DNA of 64,000 nucleotides from Streptomyces aurantiacus (lineage in GTDB: Bacteria; Actinomycetota; Actinomycetes; Streptomycetales; Streptomycetaceae), in contig NZ_CP114283.1 of NCBI RefSeq assembly GCF_027107535.1, forward strand, positions 6,076,001 through 6,140,000. The letters run 5' to 3'. Of this stretch, positions 35,639 through 44,635 are shown piece by piece (positions within the stretch are counted from its first letter, which is position 1; every line of letters begins with the position of its first letter). The notes under the pieces were generated by a model that saw only the letters and a program-made list of their open reading frames with translations, was not told the origin of the DNA and did not search any database. The translations under genes and the position numbers were made by a program.

Positions 35639-36454
35639 TCATTGATCGGCGAAGTCGCCGGTGGCCAGCCGGACCACGTTCGAGGGGGCGCCATGGGTGA
35701 AGGCGCGGACCCGGTACGACCCCCGTTTCTCGGTGGGCAGGGTGATCAGGCCGGTGGAATTGACGTCGGGATCGAGGACCGCGACGGGTGCGTACCCGGA
35801 GCCCTTCCGGACGCGGGCCTCCAGCAGGAACCCCTCCTCGTCGGATGCGTGGTCAGTCCAAGTGAAGAGGATGCCGTTCACATGCTTGACCACGGCCTTG
35901 AATCCGGTCGGCGCCCCGGCACCCGTGCGGCGCAGTGGTGTGCCCGGGACGGTCCGTTCAGGGTCCGTGCGCGCGGGGAGCCAGTCGTGGCTGGAGTCCT
36001 CGTCCGCCGCGGTCAACTCTCCCGCGGGCAGGGTGACGCTCACGGGTTTCGAAACGGGGCCGAGAACGGCCCGCAGTCGGTAGTGGAACGTGGTGCGGGG
36101 CATCAGGTCGGGGTGCCGGTAGCTCGTCACCCCGGCCGGCAGGTACTGCAGGACGGTGTACGGACCCGAGTCGTCCGTGGCGAATTCGAGGACGTGGCCG
36201 GACGAACCGGAGCCGCCGCCCCGCCAGTGCAGGTCGATGTCCGTGGGCGAGGCGCGCTCGGCACCGAGCACGACGTTCGAGGCGGCGTCGGCCTCGCCGG
36301 TCTCGGGGTGCCTGTCGGTGGCGGGGCCCCGGGCCGCGGCTCCGCTCCCGTCCGTGGTCCGGCTCGCGTCGCAGGCCGGCAGCACCAGCCCCAGGACAAG
36401 GACCAGGGCAGGAGCAAGGGCGGCCGGCGCCGCTCCGCGTGCGGTGACTCGCAT
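35639..36454 (-). CDS. Fibronectin type III-like lipoprotein
   Basis: Encodes 271 residues from ATG 36454. A hydrophobic signal ends at the lipobox LPAC near residue 28, so it is membrane-anchored outside the cell. Two beta-sandwich segments follow: about 60-150 (SPTDIDLHWRGGGSGSSGHVLEF...TFHYRLRAV) and about 175-265 (KHVNGILFTWTDHASDEEGFLLEARV...YRVRAFTHG), both fn3-like. The role is adhesive or scaffold. It overlaps no gene and follows the secreted protein gene by 10 bp, so they may be co-transcribed. Confidence 0.7.
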   Translation of the reverse strand: MRVTARGAAPAALAPALVLVLGLVLPACDASRTTDGSGAAARGPATDRHPETGEADAASNVVLGAERASPTDIDLHWRGGGSGSSGHVLEFATDDSGPYTVLQYLPAGVTSYRHPDLMPRTTFHYRLRAVLGPVSKPVSVTLPAGELTAADEDSSHDWLPARTDPERTVPGTPLRRTGAGAPTGFKAVVKHVNGILFTWTDHASDEEGFLLEARVRKGSGYAPVAVLDPDVNSTGLITLPTEKRGSYRVRAFTHGAPSNVVRLATGDFADQ

Positions 36455-36464
36455 GGGTTCCGGG

Positions 36465-37067
36465 CTACTTGCGCCAGAAGCGGACATTGCTCCACACGAC
36501 GGTGGCCGGGCCGTTGCCGCTGTTGGTGCGGTAGGCGCCGAACTTGTCGTAGAAGCTGCCGCCGGGGCTCGCGTAGGTGTGCTGGAGCGAGCCGTTGATG
36601 TAGGTGCGGTGCGAACTGCCCACCTGGTGAACGGTGTTGACGCGCACGGTGGCACCGACCGTGCCGGCGTTGGAGAGGGTGTCGCCGCCGTGGACCGCGT
36701 ACAGTCGCCCGCCCCGTTCGGCGGCGAGCATGAAGTAGGGGCCCGCCGCCGACTCGTTGAAGGTCTGCTTGAGGCTGATCCTGGTGCCGCTGAGGCTGCT
36801 GATCCTGAAGTAGCCCTCGAACTGACGCGTGCCTCCGGTGTAGGTGGCGTACCGCCGTTCGGCCCGCTGGTCTCCACCGGCCGTCGAGCAGGTGAGCCGG
36901 AAGGTCAGGTCGTCGACCTGTCCGCAGCCCCTCTCCTGCACGGCGTGGGTGGGCGAGACCGACGTCCAGCCGCCGGGTTCCACTTCGGCGAAGGCGCCGG
37001 GCGCGGCCAGGAACGTCGAGGCGCACACCGCACCGGTCACGGTGAGTGCTCGCAAGCGCGTGAGCAT
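36465..37067 (-). CDS. Secreted jelly-roll-like protein
   Basis: Encodes 200 residues from ATG 37067 with AGGGAG before it. A Sec signal (about 1-28, ending AFA) precedes a beta-rich domain. Repeated aromatic and glycine strands such as RQFEGYFRISSLSG, YFMLAAERGGRLYAVHGGDTLS, RVNTVHQVGSSHRTYING and GAYRTNSGNGPATVVWSNVRFWRK give a concanavalin-like pattern seen in polysaccharide lyases. I see no sure catalytic site. Likely carbohydrate-binding or lyase-like. Confidence 0.65.
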   Translation of the reverse strand: MLTRLRALTVTGAVCASTFLAAPGAFAEVEPGGWTSVSPTHAVQERGCGQVDDLTFRLTCSTAGGDQRAERRYATYTGGTRQFEGYFRISSLSGTRISLKQTFNESAAGPYFMLAAERGGRLYAVHGGDTLSNAGTVGATVRVNTVHQVGSSHRTYINGSLQHTYASPGGSFYDKFGAYRTNSGNGPATVVWSNVRFWRK

Positions 37068-37434
37068 GTCGGCTCCCTGAGTGTGGGGGATGACGCCATT
37101 CATGGATACGAACGATGACTGAGCTTTTGAACGACTGAGGAGGAAAGTAGGACTGGACCAATGAGCCGTCAAGAGGGGCGGCGACACCCGCGGTTCACCG
37201 GCCCGTCCGGCGCGGGACACCGACGGCCGCCGTCCGCCGCGCCCTTCACGCCCCCCGGGACCCACCGACGAGCCATCAGGTCATCCGTCCCGGACTCTTG
37301 ACTCTCTCTGCGGCAGTCGCGATTCTCGTCCCATCGTTTGCACGAGTCATGACAAGCGTCACAGGGTCGTCAGGGTCCTGACCGTCTGGCTCATCGACTG
37401 CGCCGACCCCAACCGAAGACGTGGGTGATGAACC
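37068..37434. other. Divergent intergenic region with a rightward promoter
   Basis: No gene in about 370 bp. TTGACT (37298-37303), 17 bp and GATTCT (37321-37326) form a rightward promoter about 110 bp before the hydrolase gene, leaving a long leader of unknown function. The leftward secreted gene is served by an unassigned promoter on the other side. Confidence 0.5.
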
Positions 37435-39492
37435 ATGACCCGACAGCCTCACCGCAGGCGCCGACCCCTCGCGGTCCTGTCGTTGCTGCTCGTCGTGATG
37501 GCCATGACGCTCGGCCCCACGCCCAGTTCGGCGGCCGGTACGGACTGGTGGAACCCGACTGCCCGGCCCACGCCCGACTCCCAGATCAACGTCACCGGTG
37601 AACCCTTCAAGGGCACCAACGCCCAGGGAGAGGTACGCGGGTTCGTCGACGCGCACAACCACATCATGGCCAACGAGGCCTTCGGGGGCCGGCTCATCTG
37701 TGGCAAGCCGTTCTCCAAGTCGGGTGTCGCGGACGCCCTCAAGGACTGTCCCGAGCACTACCCCGACGGCTCACTCGCGATCTTCGACTTCATCACCAAC
37801 GGCGGCGACGGCAAGCACGACCCCGACGGCTGGCCCACGTTCAAGGACTGGCCCGCCCATGACTCGCTGACCCACCAGCAGAACTACTACGCCTGGGTCG
37901 AACGGGCCTGGCGCGGCGGCCAGCGCGTCCTCGTCAACGACCTCGTGACCAACGGCGTGATCTGCTCCGTCTACCCGTTCAAGGACCGCAGTTGTGACGA
38001 GATGACCTCGATCCGGCTGCAGGCGAAGCTGACGTACGACATGCAGGACTACATCGACGCGATGTACGGCGGGCCGGGCAAGGGCTGGTTCCGGATCGTC
38101 ACCGACAGCGCGCAGGCCCGCAAGGTCGTCGAGCAGGGCAGACTCGCCGTCGTTCTGGGCGTGGAGACGTCCGAGCCCTTCGGCTGCAAGCAGATCCTGG
38201 ACATCGCGCAGTGCGACAAGGACGACATCGACGCCGGACTCGACGAGTTGTACGACCTCGGCGTCCGCAGCATGTTCCTGTGCCACAAGTTCGACAACGC
38301 GCTGTGCGGGGTCCGCTTCGACGAGCACGGTCTCGGTACGGCGATCAACGTCGGCCAGTTCCTGTCGACGGGCACCTTCTGGCAGACGGAGAAGTGCAAG
38401 GGCCCGCAGCGCGACAACCCCATCGGGGGCGCGGCGGCACCGGGCGCCGAGGGCCAACTGCCGGCGGGCGTCGAGGTCCCGTCGTACGACGAGGACGCGC
38501 AGTGCAACAAACGCGGGCTCACCGACCTGGGCGAGTACGCCGTCCAGGGCCTGATGAAGCGCAAGATGATGCTCGAGATCGACCACATGAGCGTCAAGGC
38601 CACCGGCCGGGCCCTCGACCTCTTCGAGGCGGAGTCCTACTCCGGTGTGCTCTCCTCGCACAGCTGGATGGACCTCAACTGGACCGAGCGGGTCTACCGG
38701 CTCGGCGGTTTCATCGCCCAGTACATGCACGGCTCCGAGGAGTTCGGCGCTGAGGCCGAGCGCACGGAGGCCCTGCGCGACAAGTACGGCGTCGGGTACG
38801 GCTACGGCACCGACATGAACGGTGTCGGCGGCTGGCCCGCCCCGCGGGGAGCGGACACCTCGAACCCCGTGCGGTACCCGTTCCGCAGCGCCGACGGCAG
38901 CGCCGTGATCGACCGGCAGACCACCGGCCGGCGCACCTGGGACATCAACACCGACGGCGCCGCCCACTACGGACTCGTCCCGGACTGGATCGAGGACATC
39001 CGGCTGGTCGCCGGCCAGGACGTCGTGGACGACCTGTCGCGCGGCGCCGAGTCCTACCTCGACACCTGGGGCTCGTCCGAGAAGCACAAGGCCGGGGTGA
39101 ACCTCGCCAAGGGCGCCTCGGCGTCGGCCAGTTCGTCGGAGTCGAACCCCTTCACGAGCTACGCGCCCGGCCGCGCCGTGGACGGCGACCAGGACACACG
39201 CTGGGCCAGCGACTGGAGCGACGACCAGTGGCTGCGGGTCGACCTCGGCTCGACGAGCACGGTCAAGCGCGTCACGCTCGACTGGGAGCGCGCCTACGGG
39301 AAGTCGTACCGCGTGGAGGTCTCCACCGACGGCAGCAGCTGGCAGTCGGTGTGGTCCACCACCACCGGGGACGGTGGCCTGGACACGGCTCAGTTCTCCG
39401 GTGTGCCCGCCCGCTACGTACGCGTCCACGGGCTGGACCGCGGCACCGACTGGGGCTATTCCCTGCACGAGGTGGGCGTCTACAGCAACTGA
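37435..39492 (+). CDS. Secreted metal-dependent hydrolase with discoidin (F5/8C) domain
   Basis: Encodes 685 residues. A signal peptide (about 1-34, ends SSA) precedes a large amidohydrolase-like TIM-barrel region (about 60-550). That region has FVDAHNHI, DLVTNGVICSVYPF, GVETSEPFGC, MFLCHKF, MLEIDHMS and LSSHSWMD as probable metal-binding and active-site segments, plus many cysteines (secreted, disulfides likely). A C-terminal F5/8 type C domain (about 560-685, NLAKGASASASS through YSLHEVGVYSN) would bind glycans. The substrate is unknown; the TetR gene after it starts 25 bp on. Confidence 0.8.
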   Translation: MTRQPHRRRRPLAVLSLLLVVMAMTLGPTPSSAAGTDWWNPTARPTPDSQINVTGEPFKGTNAQGEVRGFVDAHNHIMANEAFGGRLICGKPFSKSGVADALKDCPEHYPDGSLAIFDFITNGGDGKHDPDGWPTFKDWPAHDSLTHQQNYYAWVERAWRGGQRVLVNDLVTNGVICSVYPFKDRSCDEMTSIRLQAKLTYDMQDYIDAMYGGPGKGWFRIVTDSAQARKVVEQGRLAVVLGVETSEPFGCKQILDIAQCDKDDIDAGLDELYDLGVRSMFLCHKFDNALCGVRFDEHGLGTAINVGQFLSTGTFWQTEKCKGPQRDNPIGGAAAPGAEGQLPAGVEVPSYDEDAQCNKRGLTDLGEYAVQGLMKRKMMLEIDHMSVKATGRALDLFEAESYSGVLSSHSWMDLNWTERVYRLGGFIAQYMHGSEEFGAEAERTEALRDKYGVGYGYGTDMNGVGGWPAPRGADTSNPVRYPFRSADGSAVIDRQTTGRRTWDINTDGAAHYGLVPDWIEDIRLVAGQDVVDDLSRGAESYLDTWGSSEKHKAGVNLAKGASASASSSESNPFTSYAPGRAVDGDQDTRWASDWSDDQWLRVDLGSTSTVKRVTLDWERAYGKSYRVEVSTDGSSWQSVWSTTTGDGGLDTAQFSGVPARYVRVHGLDRGTDWGYSLHEVGVYSN

Positions 39493-39517
39493 CGCCCACG
39501 ACGACGAAAGGGACCTC

Positions 39518-40126
39518 ATGGCACGGATGCCGTCGGCCGAACGGCGCCGTCAGCTCACCGAAGCGGCCATCCGCGCGATGACCCGGGACGGCGTCCCCAG
39601 GACGACGACCCGGTCCATCGCGGCCGAGGCGGGCGTGTCACTGAGTGTCTTCCACTACTGCTTCGACTCGAAGCAGGCCCTGATCGAGTCCGTCATCGAG
39701 ACGATCACCGGTCACTACGTCACGGTGGTGCGCGAGGCGATCCGGCCCAGGGCCACCCTGCGGGAGACGGTCGCGGCCGGCTTCCAGGCCTACTGGGACC
39801 ATGTGTCCGCGCACCCCGGCGAGCACATGCTCACCTACGAGCTGACCCAGTACGCCCTGCGCCAGCCGGGGTTCGAGCACCTGGCACGACGGCAGTACGA
39901 GCTGTACTCCGACGCCTACGCCGAACTGATCGAACAGCTCAGCCGCGACATGGACTTCGTCCTCCGGGTGCCCGTCCCGGCGCTGGCCCGCTATCTGGCC
40001 GCCATGACGGACGGGCTGACCCTCAACTTCCTCGTGCTCGGTGACGACGGGGCGTGGGCCGACATCCTCGACACGATCACCGACCACGTGGCCGGCCTCG
40101 TCCGCGACACGGACGAGGCCCCGTAG
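39518..40126 (+). CDS. TetR-family transcriptional regulator
   Basis: Encodes 202 residues from ATG 39518 with GAAAGGGA before it. The HTH is RRRQLTEAAIRAMTRDGVPRTTTRSIAAEAGVSLSVFHYCFDSKQALI (about 8-55), followed by a helical ligand domain. It starts 25 bp after the hydrolase stop and is probably co-transcribed with it, so it may regulate that gene or the divergent secreted pair. The HTH variant FHYCFDSK resembles BetI-type and related regulators. Confidence 0.9.
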   Translation: MARMPSAERRRQLTEAAIRAMTRDGVPRTTTRSIAAEAGVSLSVFHYCFDSKQALIESVIETITGHYVTVVREAIRPRATLRETVAAGFQAYWDHVSAHPGEHMLTYELTQYALRQPGFEHLARRQYELYSDAYAELIEQLSRDMDFVLRVPVPALARYLAAMTDGLTLNFLVLGDDGAWADILDTITDHVAGLVRDTDEAP

Positions 40127-40138
40127 CGTCCGACGCCA

Positions 40139-40915
40139 CTACGACCGGCGGCGGGGCTTGCCCTTCTTGGCTCCCTTGGCGTTCTTTGAGCCCGGCCGGG
40201 GGCTCTTGCCGGTCGCCCGGCCCGCGGCGGGCTTCCGCCGGGCCGCCCCCTTGTCGGAGAGGGCCTTCTCGGAACGTGCGGCCTTCGGCTCGGCGGGGGT
40301 CTGCGAGCGGCCCCGTGAGCTGTTGGCGGTCCGGCCCCGGACGATCCCGATGAAGTCCTCCACCAGGTCCGTGGTCCTGTCCTGCGGCCACGACAGGGCG
40401 ACCCGCGACTCGGGGGCGTCCGTGACCGGCCGGTAGGTGAGGTCCTTGCGGTGGTGCAGGCGGGCGATCGACTGCGGGACGACGAGGAGCCCCACCCCGG
40501 CCGCCACCAGTTCGACCGCGTCGGCCGTCGTGGCGGGACGCTCGATCGCGGGGCGGCCCGGCAGACGCTCCCATTCGAGGGGGTCGTCGAGGGGACGCAG
40601 CACGATGTCGTCCGCCAGGTCCTCGGCGGTCACCTCGTCCACCGCGGCCACGACGTGGTCCCTGGGGACGACCACCACGGTCGTCTCGGTGTAGAGGGGG
40701 ATCGCGCTGAGGTCCTCACCGTCGACCGGCAGCCGGACGAAACCCGCGTCGGCGTCACCGCCGCGCAGCGCGCCGAGTGCTTCGGCGGCGGACACCGCGA
40801 GGAGAGTCAGGGGAACGTCGGGCAGCCGCTCGTTCCAGATCCGCACCCACTTGCTGGGCGTCACTCCCGGGACATACGCGAGCCGGAACGAAGGGGATTC
40901 TTCCGAGCCTGTCAC
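40139..40915 (-). CDS. LysR-type effector domain without HTH, with basic C-terminal tail
   Basis: Encodes 258 residues from GTG 40915, which lies exactly 7 bases after TAACCT (leaderless layout). Residues about 8-180 are a LysR substrate-binding domain (RLAYVPGVTPSKWVRIWNERLPDVPLTLL..., VGLLVVPQS, ...VALSW). There is no N-terminal winged helix. Residues about 195-258 form a Lys/Arg/Ala/Pro-rich disordered tail ending KKGKPRRRS. The tail may bind nucleic acid non-specifically, replacing the lost HTH (inference). It is divergent from DUF5997 across 58 bp. Confidence 0.82.
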   Translation of the reverse strand: MTGSEESPSFRLAYVPGVTPSKWVRIWNERLPDVPLTLLAVSAAEALGALRGGDADAGFVRLPVDGEDLSAIPLYTETTVVVVPRDHVVAAVDEVTAEDLADDIVLRPLDDPLEWERLPGRPAIERPATTADAVELVAAGVGLLVVPQSIARLHHRKDLTYRPVTDAPESRVALSWPQDRTTDLVEDFIGIVRGRTANSSRGRSQTPAEPKAARSEKALSDKGAARRKPAAGRATGKSPRPGSKNAKGAKKGKPRRRS

Positions 40916-40973
40916 CTGGCCAGGTTACCCGTCGTGGTCGGCGCTGGTTCACATGCTCGATACCCTTGACGGC
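40916..40973. promoter_or_regulatory. Short divergent promoter region
   Basis: Two -10-like hexamers face apart: TAACCT (minus, 40927-40922) 7 bases before GTG 40915, and TACCCT (plus, 40961-40966) 8 bases before ATG 40974. Each start codon would be the transcription start. No strong -35 is visible on either side. Confidence 0.45.
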
Positions 40974-41375
40974 ATGACGTCGCACCAGAACACCCAGACG
41001 ATGAAGCCCGCGACCGCGGCGAAGAAGCTGGGTGTGTACCTCGAGGCCACACCCGCCGAGTTCCAGGAGGGTGTCGTCTCGCGCTCCGAGCTGACCGCGC
41101 TCCAGACCGATCCGCCCGAGTGGCTGCAGGAGTTGCGGCGCAACGGCCCGCACCCCCGGCCGGTGGTCGCGGCGAAGCTCGGCATCTCCATCTCGGGGCT
41201 CGCCCGCGGCGGCGTGACGGACGCCCTCACCACGGACCAGATCGAGGCGCTGAAGCAGGACTCTCCGGAGTGGCTCCAGAAGGAGCGCGCCACACAGGCC
41301 GAGGTCCGCAAGGAGACGGCTCGCATCAAGGACAAGAAGGCCGAGGCCGAGGCCGAGGCCAAGGACGAGCGCTAG
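40974..41375 (+). CDS. DUF5997 family protein
   Basis: Encodes 133 residues from ATG 40974. The conserved body MKPATAAKKLGVYLEATPAEFQEGVVSRSELTALQTDPPEWLQELRRNGPHPRPVVAAKLGISISGLARGGV is followed by ALTTDQIEAL and a Lys/Glu/Ala coiled tail. The region VVAAKLGISISGLAR resembles a small helix-turn-helix, so a DNA-binding role is possible. Family function is unknown. The divergent LysR-effector-only gene is a likely partner: that one senses, this one may contact DNA (inference). Confidence 0.85.
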   Translation: MTSHQNTQTMKPATAAKKLGVYLEATPAEFQEGVVSRSELTALQTDPPEWLQELRRNGPHPRPVVAAKLGISISGLARGGVTDALTTDQIEALKQDSPEWLQKERATQAEVRKETARIKDKKAEAEAEAKDER

Positions 41376-41427
41376 GGCTCGGCATCCGCCTCCGCGGTCC
41401 CAAGCCGCCCTGTGGAACACTCGACGC

Positions 41428-42135
41428 GTGATCATCGAACGCGCGTACGCACATGTGGCTTCGTACGACGAAGGTGAGTGGCCCTGGTCCGTGCCCTGTG
41501 TGCGCGGGCTGCTGGCGGACGGGATCCGGTTCACCGCGCCGGTGACCTTCGTCGTGGGTGAGAACGGCTCCGGCAAGTCGACCCTGGTCGAGGCCCTGGC
41601 GGAGGGCTTCGGGCTCGACTCCTGGGGCGGCTCGCACGACTGGCGTTACGCGAGTTCCCGGTCCAGGTCGGAGCTCGGCGAGCGGATCCGCTTCGACGCC
41701 GCGGCGCACGGGCGGCGGATGCTCGGCAGCTGGTCGGCCCGCAAGGGCTTCTTCCTCCGGGCCGAGACAGCCATGGACGCGCTGGACCGGGAAGGGTTCG
41801 CACCGGACTCGGTCAGTCACGGTGAGGGCTTCCTCGCCGCGTTCCGGGGGAAGTTCCACCAGCCCGGCCTGTACGTGCTGGACGAGCCCGAAGCCGCGCT
41901 CTCGTTCAGCTCCTGCCTCGAACTGCTCGGCCATCTCGACCGGTTGGCGCGCCAGGGTGGCCAGGTCGTCTGTGCCACGCACTCTCCTGTGCTGACCGCG
42001 CTGCCGGGCGCCGACATCATCGAGGTCGGCGACCACGGCATGCGGCGGGTGGACTGGCAGGAACTGGCGCTGGTCGACCACTGGCGCCGCTACCTCGCCG
42101 ACCCGCAGGCCTACCTCCGGCACATCCTGGACTGA
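41428..42135 (+). CDS. Single-domain AAA/SMC-like predicted ATPase
   Basis: Encodes 235 residues from GTG 41428, 7 bases after AACACT (leaderless layout). Walker A VGENGSGKST (about residues 42-51), an ABC-like signature SVSHGEGFL (about 131), Walker B LYVLDEPEAALS (about 149-160) and the H-loop CATHSP are all present. There is no transmembrane or coiled-coil insert, so it resembles the compact AAA_21/RecF-like ATPases. Function unknown. Confidence 0.85.
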   Translation: MIIERAYAHVASYDEGEWPWSVPCVRGLLADGIRFTAPVTFVVGENGSGKSTLVEALAEGFGLDSWGGSHDWRYASSRSRSELGERIRFDAAAHGRRMLGSWSARKGFFLRAETAMDALDREGFAPDSVSHGEGFLAAFRGKFHQPGLYVLDEPEAALSFSSCLELLGHLDRLARQGGQVVCATHSPVLTALPGADIIEVGDHGMRRVDWQELALVDHWRRYLADPQAYLRHILD

Positions 42136-42265
42136 CACCCTCGGCGCGTCCCCGGCCGTCGCCGCCCGGCGGAGGCCCCCGCGGGCGCCGGCCCCGGTGA
42201 TCGCCTGCGAGAATGCGATCGGCCCGGAGTTCGAGAGAACTCGCCCCGGACGACGGAGGAGCCCC

Positions 42266-43294
42266 GTGCCGCTGCCCTCACAACCGCTGCGGAAGCTGGG
42301 CTTCCTGACCATCGGCCTGTTCGACGAGGCCGACCCCCGTACCGGCCACGAGTCGACGCTGGAGATCATCGAACTCGGCGAACGACTGGGCTTCGACAGC
42401 GCGTGGCTGCGCCACCGCCATCTCCAGTACGGGATCTCCTCCCCCGTGGCCGTCCTGGCCGCGGCCTCGCAGCGCACCACCCGAATCGAGCTCGGCACCG
42501 CGGTCATCCCCCTGGGCTGGGAGAACCCGCTGCGGCTGGCCGAGGACCTCGCCACGGTCGACATCCTGTCCGGGGGGCGCCTCAACCCGGGCGTCAGCGT
42601 CGGACCGCCGATGCACTTCGACCAGGTCAAGGGCGCGCTGTATCCCGGCACCGCCGACGCCGAGGACTTCGGTCACGACCGGGTGGCCCGGCTGCTCGAC
42701 TTCGTGCGGGGCGAACCGGCCACCGACTTCAGCGGTACCGTGGGATTCGAGACGTTCTCCGACCGCGTCCAGCCGCACGCCTCCGGTCTCGGTCGCCGTC
42801 TGTGGTACGGCGGTGGCAGCCTGCGGTCGGCCCGGTGGGCCGGCGAGCACGCGATGAACCTCCTCACCAGCAGCGTCGTCAAGGCGGAGGAGTCCGAGGA
42901 CTTCGCCGAGATCCAGCTGTCCCACGTTCGCGCCTTCCGGGCCCACCACCCCGACGGGGAAAACGCCCGCGTCTCCCAGGGGCTCGTCGTGATCCCCACC
43001 GACAGTGCCACCCCCGAACAGCGCGCGAAGTACGAGGCGTACGCCGAGGAGCGGACCCCGCGGACCGCCGCACCCCAGGGCCCGGCACGCATGATGTTCG
43101 CGCCCGATCTCGTCGGAACGTCTGCCGAGATCGCCGAACGGCTCTACTCCCAGGCGGCGTTCCGGGAGATCGACGAGGTCGCGTTCGCGCTGCCCTTCAC
43201 CTTCGGGCACGACGACTACGTCCAGATCCTCACCGACATCGCGACCGTGCTCGGCCCGGCACTGGGCTGGCAGCCGTCGGCCCACCGGGGATAG
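42266..43294 (+). CDS. LLM-class (luciferase-like) flavin-dependent oxidoreductase
   Basis: Encodes 342 residues from GTG 42266, with GGAGGA five bases upstream. TIM-barrel flavoprotein pattern: LRKLGFLTIGLFD, ERLGFDSAWLRHRH, RTTRIELGTAVIPLGWENPLRLAEDLATVDILSGGRLNPGVSVGPP. A flavin or F420 cofactor is expected. Substrate unknown. A small helical insertion around ERTPRTAAPQGPARMMFAPDLVGTSAEIAERL is normal for the family. Confidence 0.9.
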   Translation: MPLPSQPLRKLGFLTIGLFDEADPRTGHESTLEIIELGERLGFDSAWLRHRHLQYGISSPVAVLAAASQRTTRIELGTAVIPLGWENPLRLAEDLATVDILSGGRLNPGVSVGPPMHFDQVKGALYPGTADAEDFGHDRVARLLDFVRGEPATDFSGTVGFETFSDRVQPHASGLGRRLWYGGGSLRSARWAGEHAMNLLTSSVVKAEESEDFAEIQLSHVRAFRAHHPDGENARVSQGLVVIPTDSATPEQRAKYEAYAEERTPRTAAPQGPARMMFAPDLVGTSAEIAERLYSQAAFREIDEVAFALPFTFGHDDYVQILTDIATVLGPALGWQPSAHRG

Positions 43295-43318
43295 CGAGCC
43301 CGGGTGCCGGGCTGCCTC

Positions 43319-43627
43319 TCAGTCGCTGACGCGGCTGCGGGCCTGGTACAGCAGATCGCCGTACTCGGAGTGGCGGGCGATCCAGCCCGCGTAGAAGGGG
43401 CAGGTGGCCAGCACCCTCAGGCCGGCTGCGCGCGCCTCGTCGAGGGAGGTCCGGACCAGCGCGGAGCCGACCCCCTTGCCCTCGCACTCGGGGCTCACCT
43501 CGGTGTGGACGAACGCGATGAGTTCCGTCGTGCGGATGTAGTCGGCGAAACCGGCGACCGTGGACGCTCCGTCGAGCCGGGCCTCGTAGCGCCGCGCCTC
43601 GGGCGCGTCGCTCACCTCCACCGCCAT
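43319..43627 (-). CDS. Small GNAT-type acetyltransferase (YjdJ-like)
   Basis: Encodes 102 residues from ATG 43627, preceded by AAGGAGGAGG. The compact acetyltransferase core is VAGFADYIRTTELIAFVHTEVSPECEGKGVGSALVRTSLDEARAAGLRVLATCPFYAGWI, with the CPF motif of the YjdJ/DUF-type short GNATs. A small-molecule substrate is expected. It is convergent with the LLM gene. Confidence 0.88.
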   Translation of the reverse strand: MAVEVSDAPEARRYEARLDGASTVAGFADYIRTTELIAFVHTEVSPECEGKGVGSALVRTSLDEARAAGLRVLATCPFYAGWIARHSEYGDLLYQARSRVSD

Positions 43628-43798
43628 GTGTCCTCCTCCTTGCACACCCACTGCCGGTCAGGGGTTCGAGCGTATCCCACTGTGGCCGAAACCCGTCCGG
43701 TGCACCCCTGTTGACCTGCCCGTACACGGGCGACCGGACGGACTGTTCGACTAGGTTGGCGGGCTACGGCCGACAGTCGACAGCCAGGAGGCACTCCC

Positions 43799-44608
43799 GT
43801 GACCGACCAGGAACCCCAGCTCGCCGCCGCTGCCGAGATACGGGCCCGGATCGACACGGACAAGCCGCACTCCGCGCGTTTCTGGAACTACTTCGTGGGC
43901 GGCAAGGACCACTACGAGGTGGACCGGGAGATCGGGGACCACATCAAGGAGATCTTCCCCGGCCTGGCCGATGTGGCACGCACGAGCCGTCAGTTCCTCG
44001 GACGCGCGGTCCGGCACCTCGCCCTCGAAGAGGGCATCCGGCAGTTCCTCGACGTCGGCACGGGACTGCCGACCGCCGACAACACCCACGAGGTCGCCCA
44101 GCGGGTGGCCCCGGACGCGCGGATCGTGTACGTCGACAACGATCCGATGGTGCTCGCCCACGCCCGCGCCCTGCTCACGAGCACGCCCGAGGGCCGGACG
44201 GCGTACATCGACGCCGATCTCTACGAGCCCGCGGCGATCCTGGAAGCGGCGGCGCACACGCTCGACCTGTCCCGGCCCGTCGCCCTGATGATCCTCAACA
44301 CCCTCGGCCACGTCGCCGACTACGACGAGGCCCGGAAACTGGTCGCCCATCTCATGTCCGGCCTGCCGTCCGGGAGTTGCCTGGTGATCAGCGACAGCAC
44401 GGCCACCAGCGAAGGCATGATCGCCGCCTCGGAGGCGTACAACTCCAGCGGAGCCGTCCCGTACCACGTGCGGAGCGTCGAGGAGATCGCCGGTTTCTTC
44501 GAAGGGCTGGATCTGGTCGAACCCGGTGTCGCCCAGGTCACCCGCTGGCGCCCGGACTCCGCCGGCTCGGTGGTGGACGCCTACGGCGGGGTGGGCCGCA
44601 AGCCGTAG
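43799..44608 (+). CDS. SAM-dependent methyltransferase (DUF574/methyltransf_19 type)
   Basis: Encodes 269 residues from GTG 43799 with GGAGG ahead. Typical start ...IDTDKPHSARFWNYFVGGKDHYEVDRE. The SAM motif is FLDVGTGLPTADNTHEVAQRVAPDARIVYVDNDPMVLAHARALL, with the following acidic D. This large family is abundant in streptomycetes, often with no known substrate, and is found near SARP or secondary-metabolism regulators. No such cluster is next to it here. Confidence 0.9.
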   Translation: MTDQEPQLAAAAEIRARIDTDKPHSARFWNYFVGGKDHYEVDREIGDHIKEIFPGLADVARTSRQFLGRAVRHLALEEGIRQFLDVGTGLPTADNTHEVAQRVAPDARIVYVDNDPMVLAHARALLTSTPEGRTAYIDADLYEPAAILEAAAHTLDLSRPVALMILNTLGHVADYDEARKLVAHLMSGLPSGSCLVISDSTATSEGMIAASEAYNSSGAVPYHVRSVEEIAGFFEGLDLVEPGVAQVTRWRPDSAGSVVDAYGGVGRKP

Positions 44609-44635
44609 CCGCGGCCTGCCCTGCGGACGTGCCGG

